A stretch of DNA of 64,000 bases. Origin: Larimichthys crocea. Taxonomy: Eukaryota; Chordata; Actinopteri; Sciaenidae. The position numbers and the translations under genes were made by a program. The stretch covers positions 15,250,871 to 15,314,870 of the forward strand of contig NC_040028.1 in NCBI RefSeq assembly GCF_000972845.2, written 5' to 3'. Shown here piece after piece: positions 26,101-34,598 of this stretch. The notes under the pieces were generated by a model. It was not told where the DNA came from. It saw only the letters and a list, made by a program, of their open reading frames with translations, and searched no databases. Position 1 is the stretch's first letter. Every line of letters starts with the position of its first letter.

Positions 26101-29100
26101 GGACTCGCACCTTAGTCAGAGAAAATTCCTGAAAATGTCCTGAATAAACCATTTCATGTAAAATGTATTAAAATGTATTAAAAGACATGCAAATTGAAAT
26201 CAAATCTAAATCAAGCTAATAAGGCGAGATGCAGAAGTAGCATGAGGTCAGCTTATACACTTAATAGCAATATTTCTCCATAGAAAATAATGAGACAATG
26301 CAATTATACATGGGTTGAACCATTACGGAGCTCCCCAAAGGACTCTTATTCTGCAGGGTAGCAACACAATATAATTAAGGCAGCATGGGACTTTAAACCA
26401 GTCATATATTGTGTTTTAATATCCTTTAAGGTTCAGGGCATAGAGAACGACATTTGTTTTAATAAAGGTCCAGTAAAGTCTCTGATGACATCTGCTATCG
26501 CCGTATCATTTAATGCTTTGAAAAGTGTGATACGTTTTCTTATTACAGGGTCTGCCATAAAAGCACAGCTGCAGCTGTGCTGTGCAGGGAGCTTACTGTG
26601 TTCTCTGACGCTAGCATTGCATTTCATTACTAATTCAGCTGTAGCCATCCCAAGCATTAGTGTGACGTTAATGCAACGTGAAACATGCTCAAAACATGGG
26701 AACGAAAAATTCCTAATCTGCGTCTATTGTGAACAATGGAGTCCAGAGATGTAATGTTTCACAGGAGAGCTCCAATGGATAAAAACATAAGCCTACCATA
26801 AATTTAAAAAGAAAAACTAAAGTCATTCGCTGCAGTGAAATCTCTAAAAACAAAAGCAGCAAAGAGGCTTAAAGCTACAATAAAAAAGAGGAAGTCGATG
26901 TATCGCTTGTCACCGCCTTTCTGCTACATTTAGTCAAGTGTGCCCGATGGATTGAACACGTGCTCCTTGTGTTCCTCTGATGACGGTAAAATAAAGTCAA
27001 ATAAACAATCCTTCACAAACAGAGGATCAGCGCGAGATGTAACACCCCCACCCACTGTTTTGACTTATTATATTTGTACATTACATTCATTCATAGACAT
27101 CTGTGTCTTTGCGTCTGTTGCAGCTGCCAACTTGACTGATCTGTTTACGGACTGAGCTGATACACAAAGGGGTAAAAATACTAAATAGTCATCCAACAGC
27201 ATGCTCCAGTTCTCTTGGATATCATATATATGATTTAAAAACACAATATCTGTGGACAGATTAGAGCAACATCTCTCTTTTTTTGTACTGTTAACACATT
27301 CACACCTGGAACCTGCCTAGCACCAGTCCCATCCATTGGCCATGTTTTGTCTCCGTTAAAGCTTTGCGAGCATTCACAAAATCACATAAATAGTTACATC
27401 TAAGTAACACTAAATTAATGACTGACTGTCTGTCCCACTAGTCACACAGGTAAAGCGCTAACCAATTAGAGATTCTGAACAGCTTCCATAAAGTTGTTAT
27501 TCTTAGTGGCGTTACAACAGGGTCCTTTTGAAGACACTGCCTTAGGAAAATTAGATGATGCTGAAAGACGAGCTCTGACCTAGCTAGAAACTGAGCAGTG
27601 AGACACTAGACTCGGGGCAAATATGCTACATGTCAGCCTGAGCTGACAGGATTCTTTAAATAATAAATATTATTTAGCAGTATGGACACTGGAACACGGC
27701 CAACAGTACCTGCTGTTTATCCGACAACAGATAATGAAGTTAGTGTTGCTAGTTTGAAAACAAAAGGATGCAAGAGGAAGAGACAGATGTGAAAGCGGAG
27801 CATGAGCGACATTCAAACTCTGAAGACAATATGTGACATTGATATCCATCTGTTCTGATGATAGCATTGCCTTTTCAGTGTTGACACTGAAAAGCATTAC
27901 TGTCACAACACAATACAACAATGCAACACAAGGAAATCTGATTTAAAGATAAAATGTCACAACAAGCACAGACCAACGCACCTGACAAAACCGCTTTTAA
28001 GTTTTCATATAATATAAGTTCCTAATTCATCTGTGTAAGAGCAGTTTTCACTTTTCAGGAGGAACATGCACTTACGCTGAACTAACTAAGAAGCAATGCA
28101 CTTTGAATTTACATAAATAAAGTTAAACTTGTTTTGTATTACTAAAGTAAACCCACATAGCAACTCTGGTAAAGATACTTTATCAATGTACTCTCTGATC
28201 ATGAAGCATAAATCTAAAAATTATTTTTCTGGGTATCAAGATAGTACTCAAACAAAAACATAACATACCCTACAAGAAATAATGTATTTCTCTGTTAGAC
28301 GTGAAGCCACTTATAAAAAATAAAAATAATGAAATATGCTTTTTTTTTAGGTTATTGTGAGAAAACACAATGTCATAATTTATTTTAATTTCTCTGATCA
28401 ATGGAGAAAATTCTAAACCGAGGCATGAATCAGTGAAATTTTAGCCATCATCAGTCGTGATAATACAAATGCAAGGTCTGGCACTTGTGTTACAAGCAAA
28501 AGACAATAAATCACTCAAGTTCACATTTCAAAGCAAACGGAGCGATTGGTTTTAGGAATCTAAATCACAGCACACATCTCCAGTTTCTTCAGCAAGTTTA
28601 CACAATGAAGCCAAAACCAAAATGGCAACTCAGTCCCACAATCAGGCCACAAACATGAAGAATCACCAACGAATAAAATGTTCCATAGCGTGAAAATGGA
28701 CAATGGAAATCATACAAAGCGGATAAAATATGAGAAAATCCTCCCTTTTACTTCAGGAAAATCCATCTTGTTTTTATATGTCTGCTTTCAAACTCTTGAG
28801 TATAACAACATTGACAGCAATGAAAAATGACATCGCTCCAGCCCTGCTCTGCTTGTGTGCCACTAACACCACATGACAGAATTTGCCCAAAAAAAAAAAA
28901 AAGAGTAACATCCCTGAAATGCCACACATGAATCATGAAGCCTACGATAATTTTACTTCAGGCATGTTCCTTCCTCTGCACTATTCTTCACTTCACTCCG
29001 CTGTAATAATAATAACAAGACTAAGAGTCTGAAGCTTCACTAGCAGCTCTATAAAGCTTTACATGTGGTAACATCAGCATGACAACATGCTTACGAACTT

Positions 29101-31812
29101 TTTTTTGACCGGATGATGACGCTAAAGAAAAAAATCATGGTGGAGAAAATAAAAGTCAAATTTCATTGCACTTCATCCAACAGTTGCTCAACATTTGACT
29201 CAAGCCAGTCAGAAGATCACCAAAGTGACTAGGATGCACTTGCCAGGAACCCTGAATATCTGTCCCCAAATTTGGTGCCAATCAATGAGGTAGTCTTTTC
29301 ACTTAAAGGTGGAATAAGCAATTCTACGTAATGTGATTCTAATCCAATACACCTTTTTTTCAAGTTCAGCGAATATCTCCTCGTAGTCTGCGCTGAAAGG
29401 AAATCTGGTGGTTGTAAACAGCTCTGACTCTGTAAATAGGAAAGAAAACAAAGTGGCTCGGACCGAGTATCGTGTGTCGTATTTGTGTGTCAGGTAACGT
29501 TAAAATTACTCGCACGCAGACATTCAGCCTACTTTCTGGTTTGCCAAGATACGCTGTTGTAGTGATGTCAGCTACAGCAGCAGGAGAGAGATGGCTCCTC
29601 TCTGAATGCAACTTTAACAACAGTTTGCTAAACCACAACACACCAAACATTAGTGACATTACTTGCTGTGTCGTTGGTGGCACTACATCATGGGATTGGA
29701 TTTCCCCAGAATCCCTTACCCTACCTTTAAACCCAAAAATATCAACCTTGTGGTGGCGACAGGGTAAAGGTCACAGGTTTATTAGTCATGTTATGTATGC
29801 ATGTATGTACAAAATGTGTTTTTATGTGAACCAACCAGCTGACACCTTTTATATCACCATAGGACAAATTCTGTTTATACACAAATTAGAAATAGCCTGA
29901 AGAAAAACTGTCCCAAATATTATTCTATCTGTTTCAGGCATACAAAAACCATGTGATGATGTGCAGAAACGACTGAGACGATAATAACTGGTTGTAAGTC
30001 AAGACAACAACATATCAGAATCAAACTAATCAGACAATTATCTTGATCTACACACACATGCCAAGCAGGCAACATGTGTGATCTTCACCCAGGATTTATA
30101 ATCTCATCCGTGATAACGAAATTACCTTTTCGTCATCTTCAGTGAAGAGTGTCCCACTTGAAGACTTGTTGATGGCCTGAGCAACTCCAATGATCTCTCC
30201 ATCACTGTTGCGAATGGGCATGCACAGGAGTGACTTGGTTTTGTACCCTGTCAGCTTGTCAATTTCATCACTGAACCGACGATCCTGCAATCCATGGGGG
30301 ACAGCACAAAATGAAGACACAATGTAAGCACTTATTGCAAAAAAAAAAAAAGAAAGAAAAATGCAGCTTTCCCCCTTTTTACTTTCAGATGACAGTGCAG
30401 TAAAATGTACAACTCATCAAGACTTCATGTCATTACAGACAACAAAAAGTCCACAATAAAGGCAATATGACAGACAACAGCATCATTTCAGAACTGCTCT
30501 GTAAAACTTTGCCCTGATCCTGGACCTGCTCAGGTGTTTGAACATTAAAACTTCATTTATACTGTTGTAAATGTCTGTCCGACCATGAAGAAGAGACTCT
30601 GACTTCTCTTCTACACTATAAAAAGGAGCTAGTGGCATCATTGAGCAATTTGGTGTCTGTTTTCCAGCTTTAAAGTAATCTAGTATTGTCTTACTTTCTT
30701 AAAACCAATGTGAACACAACAACAGGACAGACTGACACCTCTTTTTTATTGTCTTATTTTTTTATCACTCTGTATTTTGTGGTGTGAATCTGGTTTGACA
30801 CGAGCTTTGTCCACACTTTGACTCTTGGTGCTGCTTGCTTCCACACTCTCAGCTCTTTCACTTATGATCAATTAACTGTGACAGATACAATGACAGAGTG
30901 AAAGTAAATGATCTGCCTATCTGTCTGTGAGTCTCTCTCTCTCTCTCTCTCCCTCTCTCTTTTCTGTGACTCATGCAGATGCACACAAGCATGCATGCAT
31001 GCACAAAGAGGAGCGGGCACCTGATAAGCGTCAGGAATGTTCACCGTCTCTCCGTGTTCAGCCACATATCCAATGATCCCTTTCCCCCACGGCACTTGAA
31101 CTTCATCTGAATTCATTGAGGGTAAAACTGTGGTACCTGCGTGCACGTCAAAGAATTTGGACACTAGTGTCTTCTTGTTGCCCGTTCCCTCCACTAAAAA
31201 CAAGGAGCACCGGTCTGCATCGACCATAATACAAACAAACACGAGGATTTTGTAGCTGAGACTCGTTAGATCCAAGTCGTTTGATATGTCTTTTACAAGC
31301 TCCAGGAAAAACTCTCTTTCGTTGTGTTCTTTGAGGTAATATTTAAAATCCACAGCTGTGGACGGGTACTGGGGGATGTTGACTCTGGACTCCAGCAGTG
31401 CGCTCAGTATGTGCGCAGTGGTCGGGGGTAGAGAGCTGGCTTTCCTCAGCAGAGCTCTCCTCCTCATGCTCGTCAGGGGCTCCTGGGCCCTGGAATTAAC
31501 ATGTTCGTCGTATGTCCTGTTGACATTGATGGCCTTTGATTTGGCGAAAGTTTTGCGCAGCTCCTTCTGCGAGGCTCTCCTTTGCAGACCATCACATTTG
31601 CTCGCCCAGCTGTCTTTGCACGCGTTGCTCTTCTCCTCTCTGGGCTCGGCTGCTGGAGCTGCAGCCGCTGGACTTTTGCTCGCCTGGTGATTTTTGAGCC
31701 ATTTCTCCACCATGCTAGAATTCCCCTTTCTGTTCAGGTAGTCCTCGAATAACTCGGGATGCGAGTCCAGAAAACTTTCCACGTCAGAGAACACCATATT
31801 TGGCACTGCCAT
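408..31812 (-). CDS. pde11a: PDE11A: dual cAMP/cGMP 3',5'-cyclic phosphodiesterase (19 coding exons, 3' end outside window)
   Basis: Hydrolyses cAMP and cGMP to 5'-AMP and 5'-GMP in the cytosol. Nineteen exons on the minus strand join in phase into 842 codons. Residues 1-176 are regulatory and carry RRAS (S81) and RKAS (S126), the kinase-site contexts known in long mammalian PDE11A. GAF-A lies at about 177-345, GAF-B at about 362-522 and the catalytic domain from about 548. Catalytic residues are present: H624 and H628 in YHNWRHAF, H664/D665 in CHDLDHRG, D776 in [11 protein letters not shown], and the invariant purine-contacting Q829 in LQLEWID. The N-terminus [16 protein letters not shown] corresponds to the long (PDE11A4-type) form, with a spacer about 38 residues shorter than human by recall. 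The last coding exon is not in the window. Family assignment is very sure; which fish paralogue it is (pde11a or pde11al) is not. Confidence 0.97.
492..1413. other. PDE11A intron 18
   Basis: Unique-looking intronic sequence. The open frames at 996-1319 and 1316-1534 have no recognisable product and no splice context. Nothing else seen. Confidence 0.6.
1414..1488 (-). CDS. pde11a: PDE11A exon 18 (codons 790-814)
   Basis: 75 bp, phase 0-0, acceptor ttacag, donor gtgagt. It encodes [25 protein letters not shown], a highly conserved catalytic-domain helix region. Confidence 0.95.
1700..2006. mobile_element. MITE with perfect 15-bp terminal inverted repeats (copy B)
   Basis: Begins ttaaaggtccagtgt and ends acactggacctttaa, a perfect inverted pair. 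It has no coding capacity. This is a repeat type I recognise as common in percomorph fish. It sits inside an older AT-rich interspersed repeat. Confidence 0.85.
2041..2050. other. Assembly gap (10 N)
   Basis: Ten N bases inside copy B of the duplication. Aligned to copy A, the flanks nearly abut (taattat on one side, ttcttctgttgac on the other), so little sequence need be missing. This marks a contig join inside the duplicated region and weakens confidence in the duplication. Confidence 0.99.
2144..2208 (-). pseudogene. Duplicate copy of PDE11A exon 17 with 1-bp insertion
   Basis: 65 bp against 64 bp in the intact copy. One extra base near 2161 turns the TKPWEISR reading into TKPLGNIT. Splicing this copy to exon 18 would throw exons 18-19 out of frame and reach a TGA early in exon 19, before the essential glutamine. 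Splice sites are otherwise preserved. Either a decayed duplicate or a sequencing or assembly error next to the gap at 2041-2050. Confidence 0.85.
2299..2376 (-). pseudogene. Duplicate copy of PDE11A exon 16
   Basis: All 78 bp, including both splice sites, are identical to 3436-3513. Because intact exon 17 (3281-3344) lies upstream of this copy in transcript order, this exon could be used only in place of the proximal one or spliced directly after it, and it then leads into the frameshifted exon 17 copy at 2144-2208. It may be a recent tandem duplicate or an assembly artefact; a 10-N gap lies nearby. Confidence 0.85.
2568..2680. repeat. (GT)n then (TAA)n microsatellites
   Basis: About 34 GT units (2568-2635) followed, after a T run, by a TAA/AAT-type trinucleotide run at 2641-2680. 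Confidence 0.98.
2850..3138. mobile_element. MITE with perfect 15-bp terminal inverted repeats (copy A)
   Basis: Same element and same insertion point as 1700-2006, with the same ttaaaggtccagtgt termini. Its internal sequence is shorter by small deletions. Its presence at the same place in both copies shows that insertion preceded the duplication. Confidence 0.85.
3281..3344 (-). CDS. pde11a: PDE11A exon 17, intact copy (codons 768-789): metal-binding Asp
   Basis: 64 bp, phase 2 to 0, acceptor tctcag, donor gtgaga. It encodes [22 protein letters not shown]776 of [11 protein letters not shown] is a metal ligand of the catalytic centre. The exon ends AAA rather than the usual CAG, so a lysine replaces the glutamine seen in mammals. 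It was found only by translating across the short 91-bp intron from exon 16. Confidence 0.93.
3436..3513 (-). CDS. pde11a: PDE11A exon 16, gene-proximal copy (codons 742-768)
   Basis: 78 bp, phase 2-2, acceptor ttacag, donor gtaacg. It encodes [20 protein letters not shown] and then HRDMC, with a split arginine. Human has RRTEFFELVSKGEYDWNIKN here by recall. An identical 78-bp copy is found at 2299-2376. Confidence 0.94.
3736..3836 (-). CDS. pde11a: PDE11A exon 15 (codons 709-742)
   Basis: 101 bp, phase 0 to 2, acceptor ccacag, donor gtatgt. It encodes [20 protein letters not shown] and then [13 protein letters not shown]. The trailing GA joins G of exon 16 to give glutamate. Confidence 0.95.
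3837..6892. other. PDE11A intron 14
   Basis: About 3 kb without recognisable exons or RNA genes. An open stretch at 5966-6259 (97 codons, GC-richer) has no recognised product and may be part of a degenerate repeat. The rest is AT-rich intron. Confidence 0.6.
6893..6983 (-). CDS. pde11a: PDE11A exon 14 (codons 678-708)
   Basis: 91 bp, phase 2 to 0, donor gtgcac. It encodes [20 protein letters not shown] and then [10 protein letters not shown]. The acceptor is unusual: the intron ends in a long TG repeat running straight into tcag, with no ordinary pyrimidine tract. Skipping this 91-bp exon would shift the frame. Confidence 0.95.
6987..7036. repeat. (AC)n microsatellite abutting exon 14 acceptor
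   Basis: Nineteen uninterrupted AC units at 6987-7024 and a further imperfect stretch to 7036. On the transcribed strand this is (UG)n ending directly at the tcag acceptor of PDE11A exon 14. Confidence 0.97.
7559..7762. repeat. 204-bp direct repeat, copy 1 (intron 13)
   Basis: Matches 9448-9651 in the same orientation with about two mismatches seen by eye (gtcggaaatc against gtcagaagtc). It does not resemble a transposon I recognise. With its partner it brackets exon 13. Confidence 0.93.
7968..8053. repeat. 43-bp tandem duplication (2 copies)
   Basis: Perfect units at 7968-8010 and 8011-8053, each starting aaacaaacaaatcatctttc. Lies within PDE11A intron 13. Confidence 0.96.
8293..8354. repeat. 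(GT)n microsatellite
   Basis: GT run interrupted once by tatgtatgtg, about 35 bp before the exon 13 donor side of intron 13. Confidence 0.96.
8390..8499 (-). CDS. pde11a: PDE11A exon 13 (codons 642-678): HD metal-binding motif
   Basis: 110 bp, phase 0 to 2, acceptor aatcag, donor gtaagt. It encodes [20 protein letters not shown] and then [17 protein letters not shown]664 and D665 of CHDLDHRG are metal ligands. The final AA joins exon 14's first G to make lysine. The exon lies between two near-identical 204-bp direct repeats. Confidence 0.96.
8500..10284. other. PDE11A intron 12
   Basis: Holds the second 204-bp direct repeat and, near 9880-9960, sequence resembling a common fish dispersed repeat (cttcattcaaaatcct). 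No exon or RNA gene recognised. Confidence 0.6.
9448..9651. repeat. 204-bp direct repeat, copy 2 (intron 12)
   Basis: Near-identical to 7559-7762. This copy is followed by a run of T bases, while copy 1 continues into a different sequence, so the repeat edge is sharp. Confidence 0.93.
10285..10392 (-). CDS. pde11a: PDE11A exon 12 (codons 606-641): catalytic HNxxH motif
   Basis: 108 bp, phase 0-0, acceptor ctccag, donor gtaacg. It encodes [20 protein letters not shown] and then [17 protein letters not shown]624 of YHN is the general acid seen in class I PDEs, and H628 is the first metal ligand. Confidence 0.96.
10520..10666 (-). CDS. pde11a: PDE11A exon 11 (codons 557-605): catalytic domain N-terminal helices
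   Basis: 147 bp, phase 0-0, acceptor aaacag, donor gtgaga. It encodes [20 protein letters not shown] and continues [29 protein letters not shown], the first helices of the PDEase domain. Confidence 0.95.
10667..12760. other. PDE11A intron 10
   Basis: About 2.1 kb of AT-rich intron with short homopurine and GT-rich runs (for example near 11320-11390). No coding segment or transposon was recognised. Confidence 0.6.
12761..12811 (-). CDS. pde11a: PDE11A exon 10 (codons 540-556)
   Basis: 51 bp, phase 0-0, acceptor ttgcag, donor gtaaca. It encodes [17 protein letters not shown], the link from GAF-B into the catalytic domain. Confidence 0.94.
12812..13873. other. PDE11A intron 9
   Basis: No exon, repeat or RNA gene recognised in this stretch. 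Confidence 0.6.
13874..13966 (-). CDS. pde11a: PDE11A exon 9 (codons 509-539): end of GAF-B
   Basis: 93 bp, phase 0-0 when the gene-proximal acceptor (ttctta|g then GCGTTT) is used; donor gtaaga. It encodes [20 protein letters not shown] and then [12 protein letters not shown] perfect 41-bp tandem duplication (13937-14018) repeats the first 30 bp of this exon plus its acceptor. A second acceptor at 14007 would therefore add 41 nt and put a TGA in frame about 16 codons in. Confidence 0.94.
13937..14018. repeat. 41-bp tandem duplication spanning exon 9 acceptor
   Basis: Perfect units at 13937-13977 and 13978-14018, each starting gatgccaagcccacaaaaga. Each unit carries the first 30 coding bases of PDE11A exon 9 plus its ttctta|g acceptor, so the intron has two equivalent 3' splice sites 41 nt apart. 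Confidence 0.96.
14084..14116. repeat. (TA)n and (GA)n microsatellites
   Basis: A TA run (about 14084-14101) followed by GA repeats to 14116, immediately downstream (in transcript sense) of the exon 8 donor. Confidence 0.95.
14124..14191 (-). CDS. pde11a: PDE11A exon 8 (codons 486-508): GAF-B
   Basis: 68 bp, phase 1 to 0, acceptor taacag, donor gtatat. It encodes [22 protein letters not shown], where [13 protein letters not shown] is the GAF-B counterpart of the NKFDE-type motif. The intron just after the donor contains a GA tract followed by a TA dinucleotide run. Confidence 0.94.
14192..16633. other. PDE11A intron 7
   Basis: About 2.4 kb. It contains a TIR transposon relic at 16231-16550 and a CA run near 15774-15792. 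No exon recognised elsewhere. Confidence 0.6.
16231..16550. mobile_element. Tc1-like non-autonomous TIR element (MITE)
   Basis: The left end atatggccaaaagtatgtgg and the reverse complement of the right end (atatggacaaaagtatatgg) match at about 21 of 23 bases. This terminus is familiar from many fish genomes. No transposase remains. Confidence 0.75.
16634..16709 (-). CDS. pde11a: PDE11A exon 7 (codons 461-486): GAF-B
   Basis: 76 bp, phase 0 to 1, acceptor ttttag, donor gtaagt. It encodes [20 protein letters not shown] followed by NHQII, and the last G starts a split glycine codon. Confidence 0.94.
16710..18112. other. PDE11A intron 6
   Basis: No exon recognised. It contains a near-perfect hairpin at 17691-17727. 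Confidence 0.6.
17691..17727. repeat. Perfect 16-bp hairpin, 5-nt loop
   Basis: tgtcttgacattcaat (17691-17706), loop cttga, then its exact reverse complement (17712-17727). Confidence 0.9.
18113..18245 (-). CDS. pde11a: PDE11A exon 6 (codons 416-460): GAF-B
   Basis: 133 bp, phase 2 to 0, acceptor acctag, donor gtaaac. It encodes [20 protein letters not shown] and then [24 protein letters not shown]. The [14 protein letters not shown] part echoes [14 protein letters not shown] of GAF-A, as expected for duplicated GAF domains. Confidence 0.95.
18246..19782. other. PDE11A intron 5
   Basis: No exon, RNA gene or transposon recognised. Confidence 0.6.
19783..19847 (-). CDS. pde11a: PDE11A exon 5 (codons 395-416, last codon split)
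   Basis: 65 bp, phase 0 to 2, acceptor tttcag, donor gtatgt. It encodes [20 protein letters not shown] followed by S, and the final AG completes a serine codon with the first T of exon 6. Confidence 0.94.
19848..20489. other. PDE11A intron 4 with dispersed repeat remnants
   Basis: Positions about 19960-20095 resemble a common fish repeat with AAAGTAAAAGTACTC-type motifs. About 20125-20200 resembles another (gtgatttccaaactaagggt ... gggtcacaagataaat). Both are degenerate and have no coding capacity. Confidence 0.45.
20490..20630 (-). CDS. pde11a: PDE11A exon 4 (codons 348-394): start of GAF-B
   Basis: 141 bp, phase 0-0, acceptor gttcag, donor gtactt. It encodes [20 protein letters not shown] and then [27 protein letters not shown], the linker helix and first strands of GAF-B. 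Confidence 0.95.
20631..21312. other. PDE11A intron 3
   Basis: Contains a short ATT run near 20790-20805 and a G-rich stretch at 21225-21290 (on the transcribed strand, C-rich). No exon recognised. Confidence 0.6.
21313..21402 (-). CDS. pde11a: PDE11A exon 3 (codons 318-347): end of GAF-A and connecting helix
   Basis: 90 bp, phase 0-0, acceptor ccacag, donor gtaagg. It translates as [19 protein letters not shown] followed by [11 protein letters not shown]. No long open frame marks it; it was found by looking for the segment missing between exons 2 and 4. Confidence 0.95.
22685..22712. promoter_or_regulatory. 28-bp perfect palindrome made of two abutting CRE octamers
   Basis: gtttcttgacgtca is followed directly by its reverse complement. 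TGACGTCA, the consensus cAMP-response element bound by CREB/ATF factors, occurs at 22691-22698 and 22699-22706. The sequence is certain; regulatory use is inference. Confidence 0.5.
25101..25186. repeat. 43-bp tandem duplication (2 copies)
   Basis: Perfect units at 25101-25143 and 25144-25186, each starting ctgactctcaagatgataaa. Confidence 0.96.
29303..29730. mobile_element. MITE-like interspersed repeat
   Basis: Ends are ttaaaggt and acctttaa (inverted). The interior (gaaagaaaacaaagtggctc, gagagagatggctcctctc) resembles a dispersed fish repeat I recognise. The open frames of 105 and 142 codons here are by-products of this repeat. Confidence 0.6.
30126..30284 (-). CDS. pde11a: PDE11A exon 2 (codons 265-317): GAF-A core
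   Basis: 159 bp, phase 0-0, acceptor ttgcag, donor gtaatt. It starts [20 protein letters not shown] and includes the [15 protein letters not shown] segment, which matches the cyclic-nucleotide-pocket (NKFDE-like) end of GAF-A. Confidence 0.95.
30285..31020. other. PDE11A intron 1
   Basis: Contains a CT microsatellite at about 30932-30960 and a GCAT-type run near 30990-31003. No exon recognised. Confidence 0.65.
31021..31812 (-). CDS. pde11a: PDE11A exon 1 (codons 1-264): N-terminus and most of GAF-A
   Basis: The exon is 792 bp, phase 0 to 0, starting at an ATG in strong Kozak context (G at -3 and +4) and ending ...NIPDAYQ before gtgccc. It encodes an N-terminal helix ([16 protein letters not shown]), a low-complexity Ala/Pro/Ser spacer near residues 42-70, the RRAS and RKAS phosphosite contexts, a conserved [19 protein letters not shown] segment, and the start of GAF-A ([18 protein letters not shown] onward). 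The reading frame runs on past the donor into a Ser/Arg/Glu repeat from a CT microsatellite, which is intron and not protein. Confidence 0.96.
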
Positions 31813-34149
31813 GTCTGTTCTTCAGATGGTCCTCAGTGAACCAAATCCATGAAGTCGCGCAGAGAAATATCATCTATGAGGCTTTACCGAGGGTTAAAGT
31901 AGAGAATCACATGAATACCATAACTTCCAAGATGCGTTATGCAGGAAACACCCCTGGAGCTCTGACTACATATCCAGTTTCCACTCTGCTCTGTGGGGAG
32001 AAGGATGGAGACTCCCTTTGCGCACCAGCATATTCCTCCACAGCATCTCCACGCCGTTCACTTCATTTAAAAAAGCATTAAAAGCGGATCTAAGCAAAGC
32101 AGTGGGTAAGCAAATTGGAGCTCGCGTAGATCATCTCATCAGCTTTGAAAAATCTCACCGAGAGCCACTACCGAGGCATCACCGTCGTATGGGTCTTCTT
32201 GTGTGCAAATGACGCTGGCTGTGGTTGGCTCGGTACCGCTGACGCTCGCTTCGTCACACAGACAGGAGCTCCGGGTTGCTTCAGCAGTCAGCCCTCTGGC
32301 CATTTGAACCGTTTGCCCTCCTTAGAGAGGCGCTCCAAGTATAATGATGAGGATGCTGAGAATTGTGATAATTATGGCAAATCTTTCTATCACCTTCCCA
32401 GCATGCGTAATGTATGATGCATATTATAGTAGACGGTATATAAAGATGTCAAAACAGTGAATTACAATGGTGGTCGTTTGGCCATTGATGATCATTTAAT
32501 AATTAAGTGCTGCTCTATATTTATGAGGCTTCTAAAGAGCTAAAGACCCTCGTGTGGGTGGATTATAATGACATTATGCTTCAAACACACTGGATTCTTA
32601 TGCATTCCTTAATATAACCAGGCTTTGGTGATGGTATGTTGGCTGACAAGAGTAATCACACCCAGCCTCTGTAACAGAAACTGAAACATGCATCTATTTC
32701 ATCCCCCCAAAACTTTAGCATATGTGAAATCTGCAGTGGTTCAGTCTATTGGTTGGTCTATTATGTAACAACGACCTTTAATGGCAGGGAGATGTCAGAA
32801 AATCAAATTCCTTCATACAATATTATTAGTGGATTAGTGTGCAGGTGCGACATTTGAACGCTAGAGGGAGTTATACTCCACAATATGGACTGGAGATGTA
32901 GCAACCTGATGGATACACCTGTCACATGGAGACTGCTTTATCTCAATGAAACTTGAGAACATGTTTAAAAGTCAAAGAACAGCAGTGAGAAGTGCGAATA
33001 ATTAGATTTACTCTGCACTTTTATCTGTATCCCAACATAAAGTCTTTCGTGGCCGAACAACCTCAAAGTATGTACAGGAGATATAAAATATGTACAAATT
33101 ATGTACATAAGATATAGTCTATAAATTACTTGATAAGCAGAGGGAAGGGGTAGGAATACATGTGTACACATCCTGTAATATTTAATTTATTTTATTCAAA
33201 ATAATATGCAGCATTTGTGATTTACATATTTACTTCCAAATCACAAAACAGACATTCAACAACCAAAGTCCAAGTAACCTCATTTAGAAGGACCCTGTCA
33301 CATGACACAACAAACCAGTACAGTACTGATTGTGTGACTGAACTACACAATGCAAAAGACAAAATAATATTATCTGCTTCCACTTGAGGGGGAAGATTTA
33401 CACCTGTGAACACCCTGACACATGTATGATACTTTAATTTTGGTTTGTGAATCTGCATGGACCCAAACTGTTCATGAGAAACCCCAAAGAAGAACTTTAT
33501 TTGTAGAGCTCTTTTCTGAACAATGCTGCAAAGTGATTCACAGAAAGATAAAATATCAAATATCATTTTGAAATGAAATTCACAGAAATAAAATGTTTGT
33601 AAAAAAGCAAAAAAAATACTATTTTAAGAAGAGATTTAAAAGCAGGGGCAGATTTAGTAAGCCTAATATCAGGTAAGGTCATTGTACAATTTGGGGGCCC
33701 CCCCACAACAATTGCAAAAGCCAGATCACCTTCAGTCACCAGTCAGTCTGGAAAAGACCAGAAAGCCACAATCAGCTGATCTGACATGGTGCCACAGGCT
33801 CATAAAGGGTTAGTTAGGTTAATGGACTTTTTTTTAGACAAGTAGGGTCTGGTAGTTATGAAGTCTACATTGTTAACTGAGAAGCGATTTCAAATCGGAA
33901 TGGGAAAATAAACAGGAACCCAATGAAAGGAGATCAGAACCGGCGATAATTCGAGTAACATCATTTTCAACAGAACGCAATAGAAGTAAACATGGACACT
34001 CCTACAAATATTCTCAGAGGTCAAGAAAGCTTTAATGTTTTAAATTTAACTATAGAATTGAAATACAACGGAACAACCTACTGGTCACCAAAAGTGGCCA
34101 CATATTGACTTATTAAGAACATAATAAAAAAAGAAAATGTAGTGTCAAT
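31813..34149. other. Intergenic region between PDE11A and cytochrome c
   Basis: The PDE11A 5'UTR and promoter must lie in the left part (31813 upward), but no TATA box or CpG-rich core could be placed with confidence. Positions about 33490-33550 resemble part of a fish dispersed repeat (tttatttgtagagctctttt). Nothing else recognised. Confidence 0.5.
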
Positions 34150-34155
34150 TTTATT
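34150..34155 (-). terminator. Candidate polyadenylation signal of cytochrome c
   Basis: AATAAA on the minus strand (within aaataaaatt) about 445 bp past the stop. The nearest clear match found by eye; unconfirmed. Confidence 0.35.
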
Positions 34156-34598
34156 TAACTTCCAAATTCAAAAATGTATTATAATAAACAGACTGTGAAG
34201 GTACTGGATTGTAAAAAAAAAAAAAAAAGGCACTCATTCTTCTTGGAACAGACAATTATTAAGACATTAAGATTTATAAAAACTACTGAGAAAACAAAAC
34301 AAGAGGCAACGTAATACACAGCTTTCAGTCTCTACATTCTGCATACACAGTAAACAGAGAGGTTTAATAATACGTTAGAAAGTAACCTGATAAAACCAGG
34401 GGATATCTTTTACTCCACCACGATGGAGCGTCATACCAGAAGCAGAGGTACAGCTGTGGCATCACGCCAAAACCACTCAGATTGTTTCTCGTACTGTCTG
34501 ATCTTTTTTTCTTTTTTCAAGAATTGAAAGAGTCCTTGGCTTCTTCAGCAGTTTGTTATGACAAAAAAAAAATGGAAAAGATGTTGGTGTAGAGTTCT

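Larger units (their letters stand above)
21403..30125. other. PDE11A intron 2 (8.7 kb)
   Basis: The largest intron in the window. It contains the CRE palindrome (22685-22712), a 43-bp tandem duplication (25101-25186) and a MITE-like repeat (29303-29730). The open frame at 23581-23952 (123 codons, no ATG start) has no recognisable product. Otherwise AT-rich and featureless. Confidence 0.65.

Noticed and set aside
29472..29900. 142-codon open frame
   Set aside because: Falls in a MITE-like repeat and has no start ATG; explained by the repeat.
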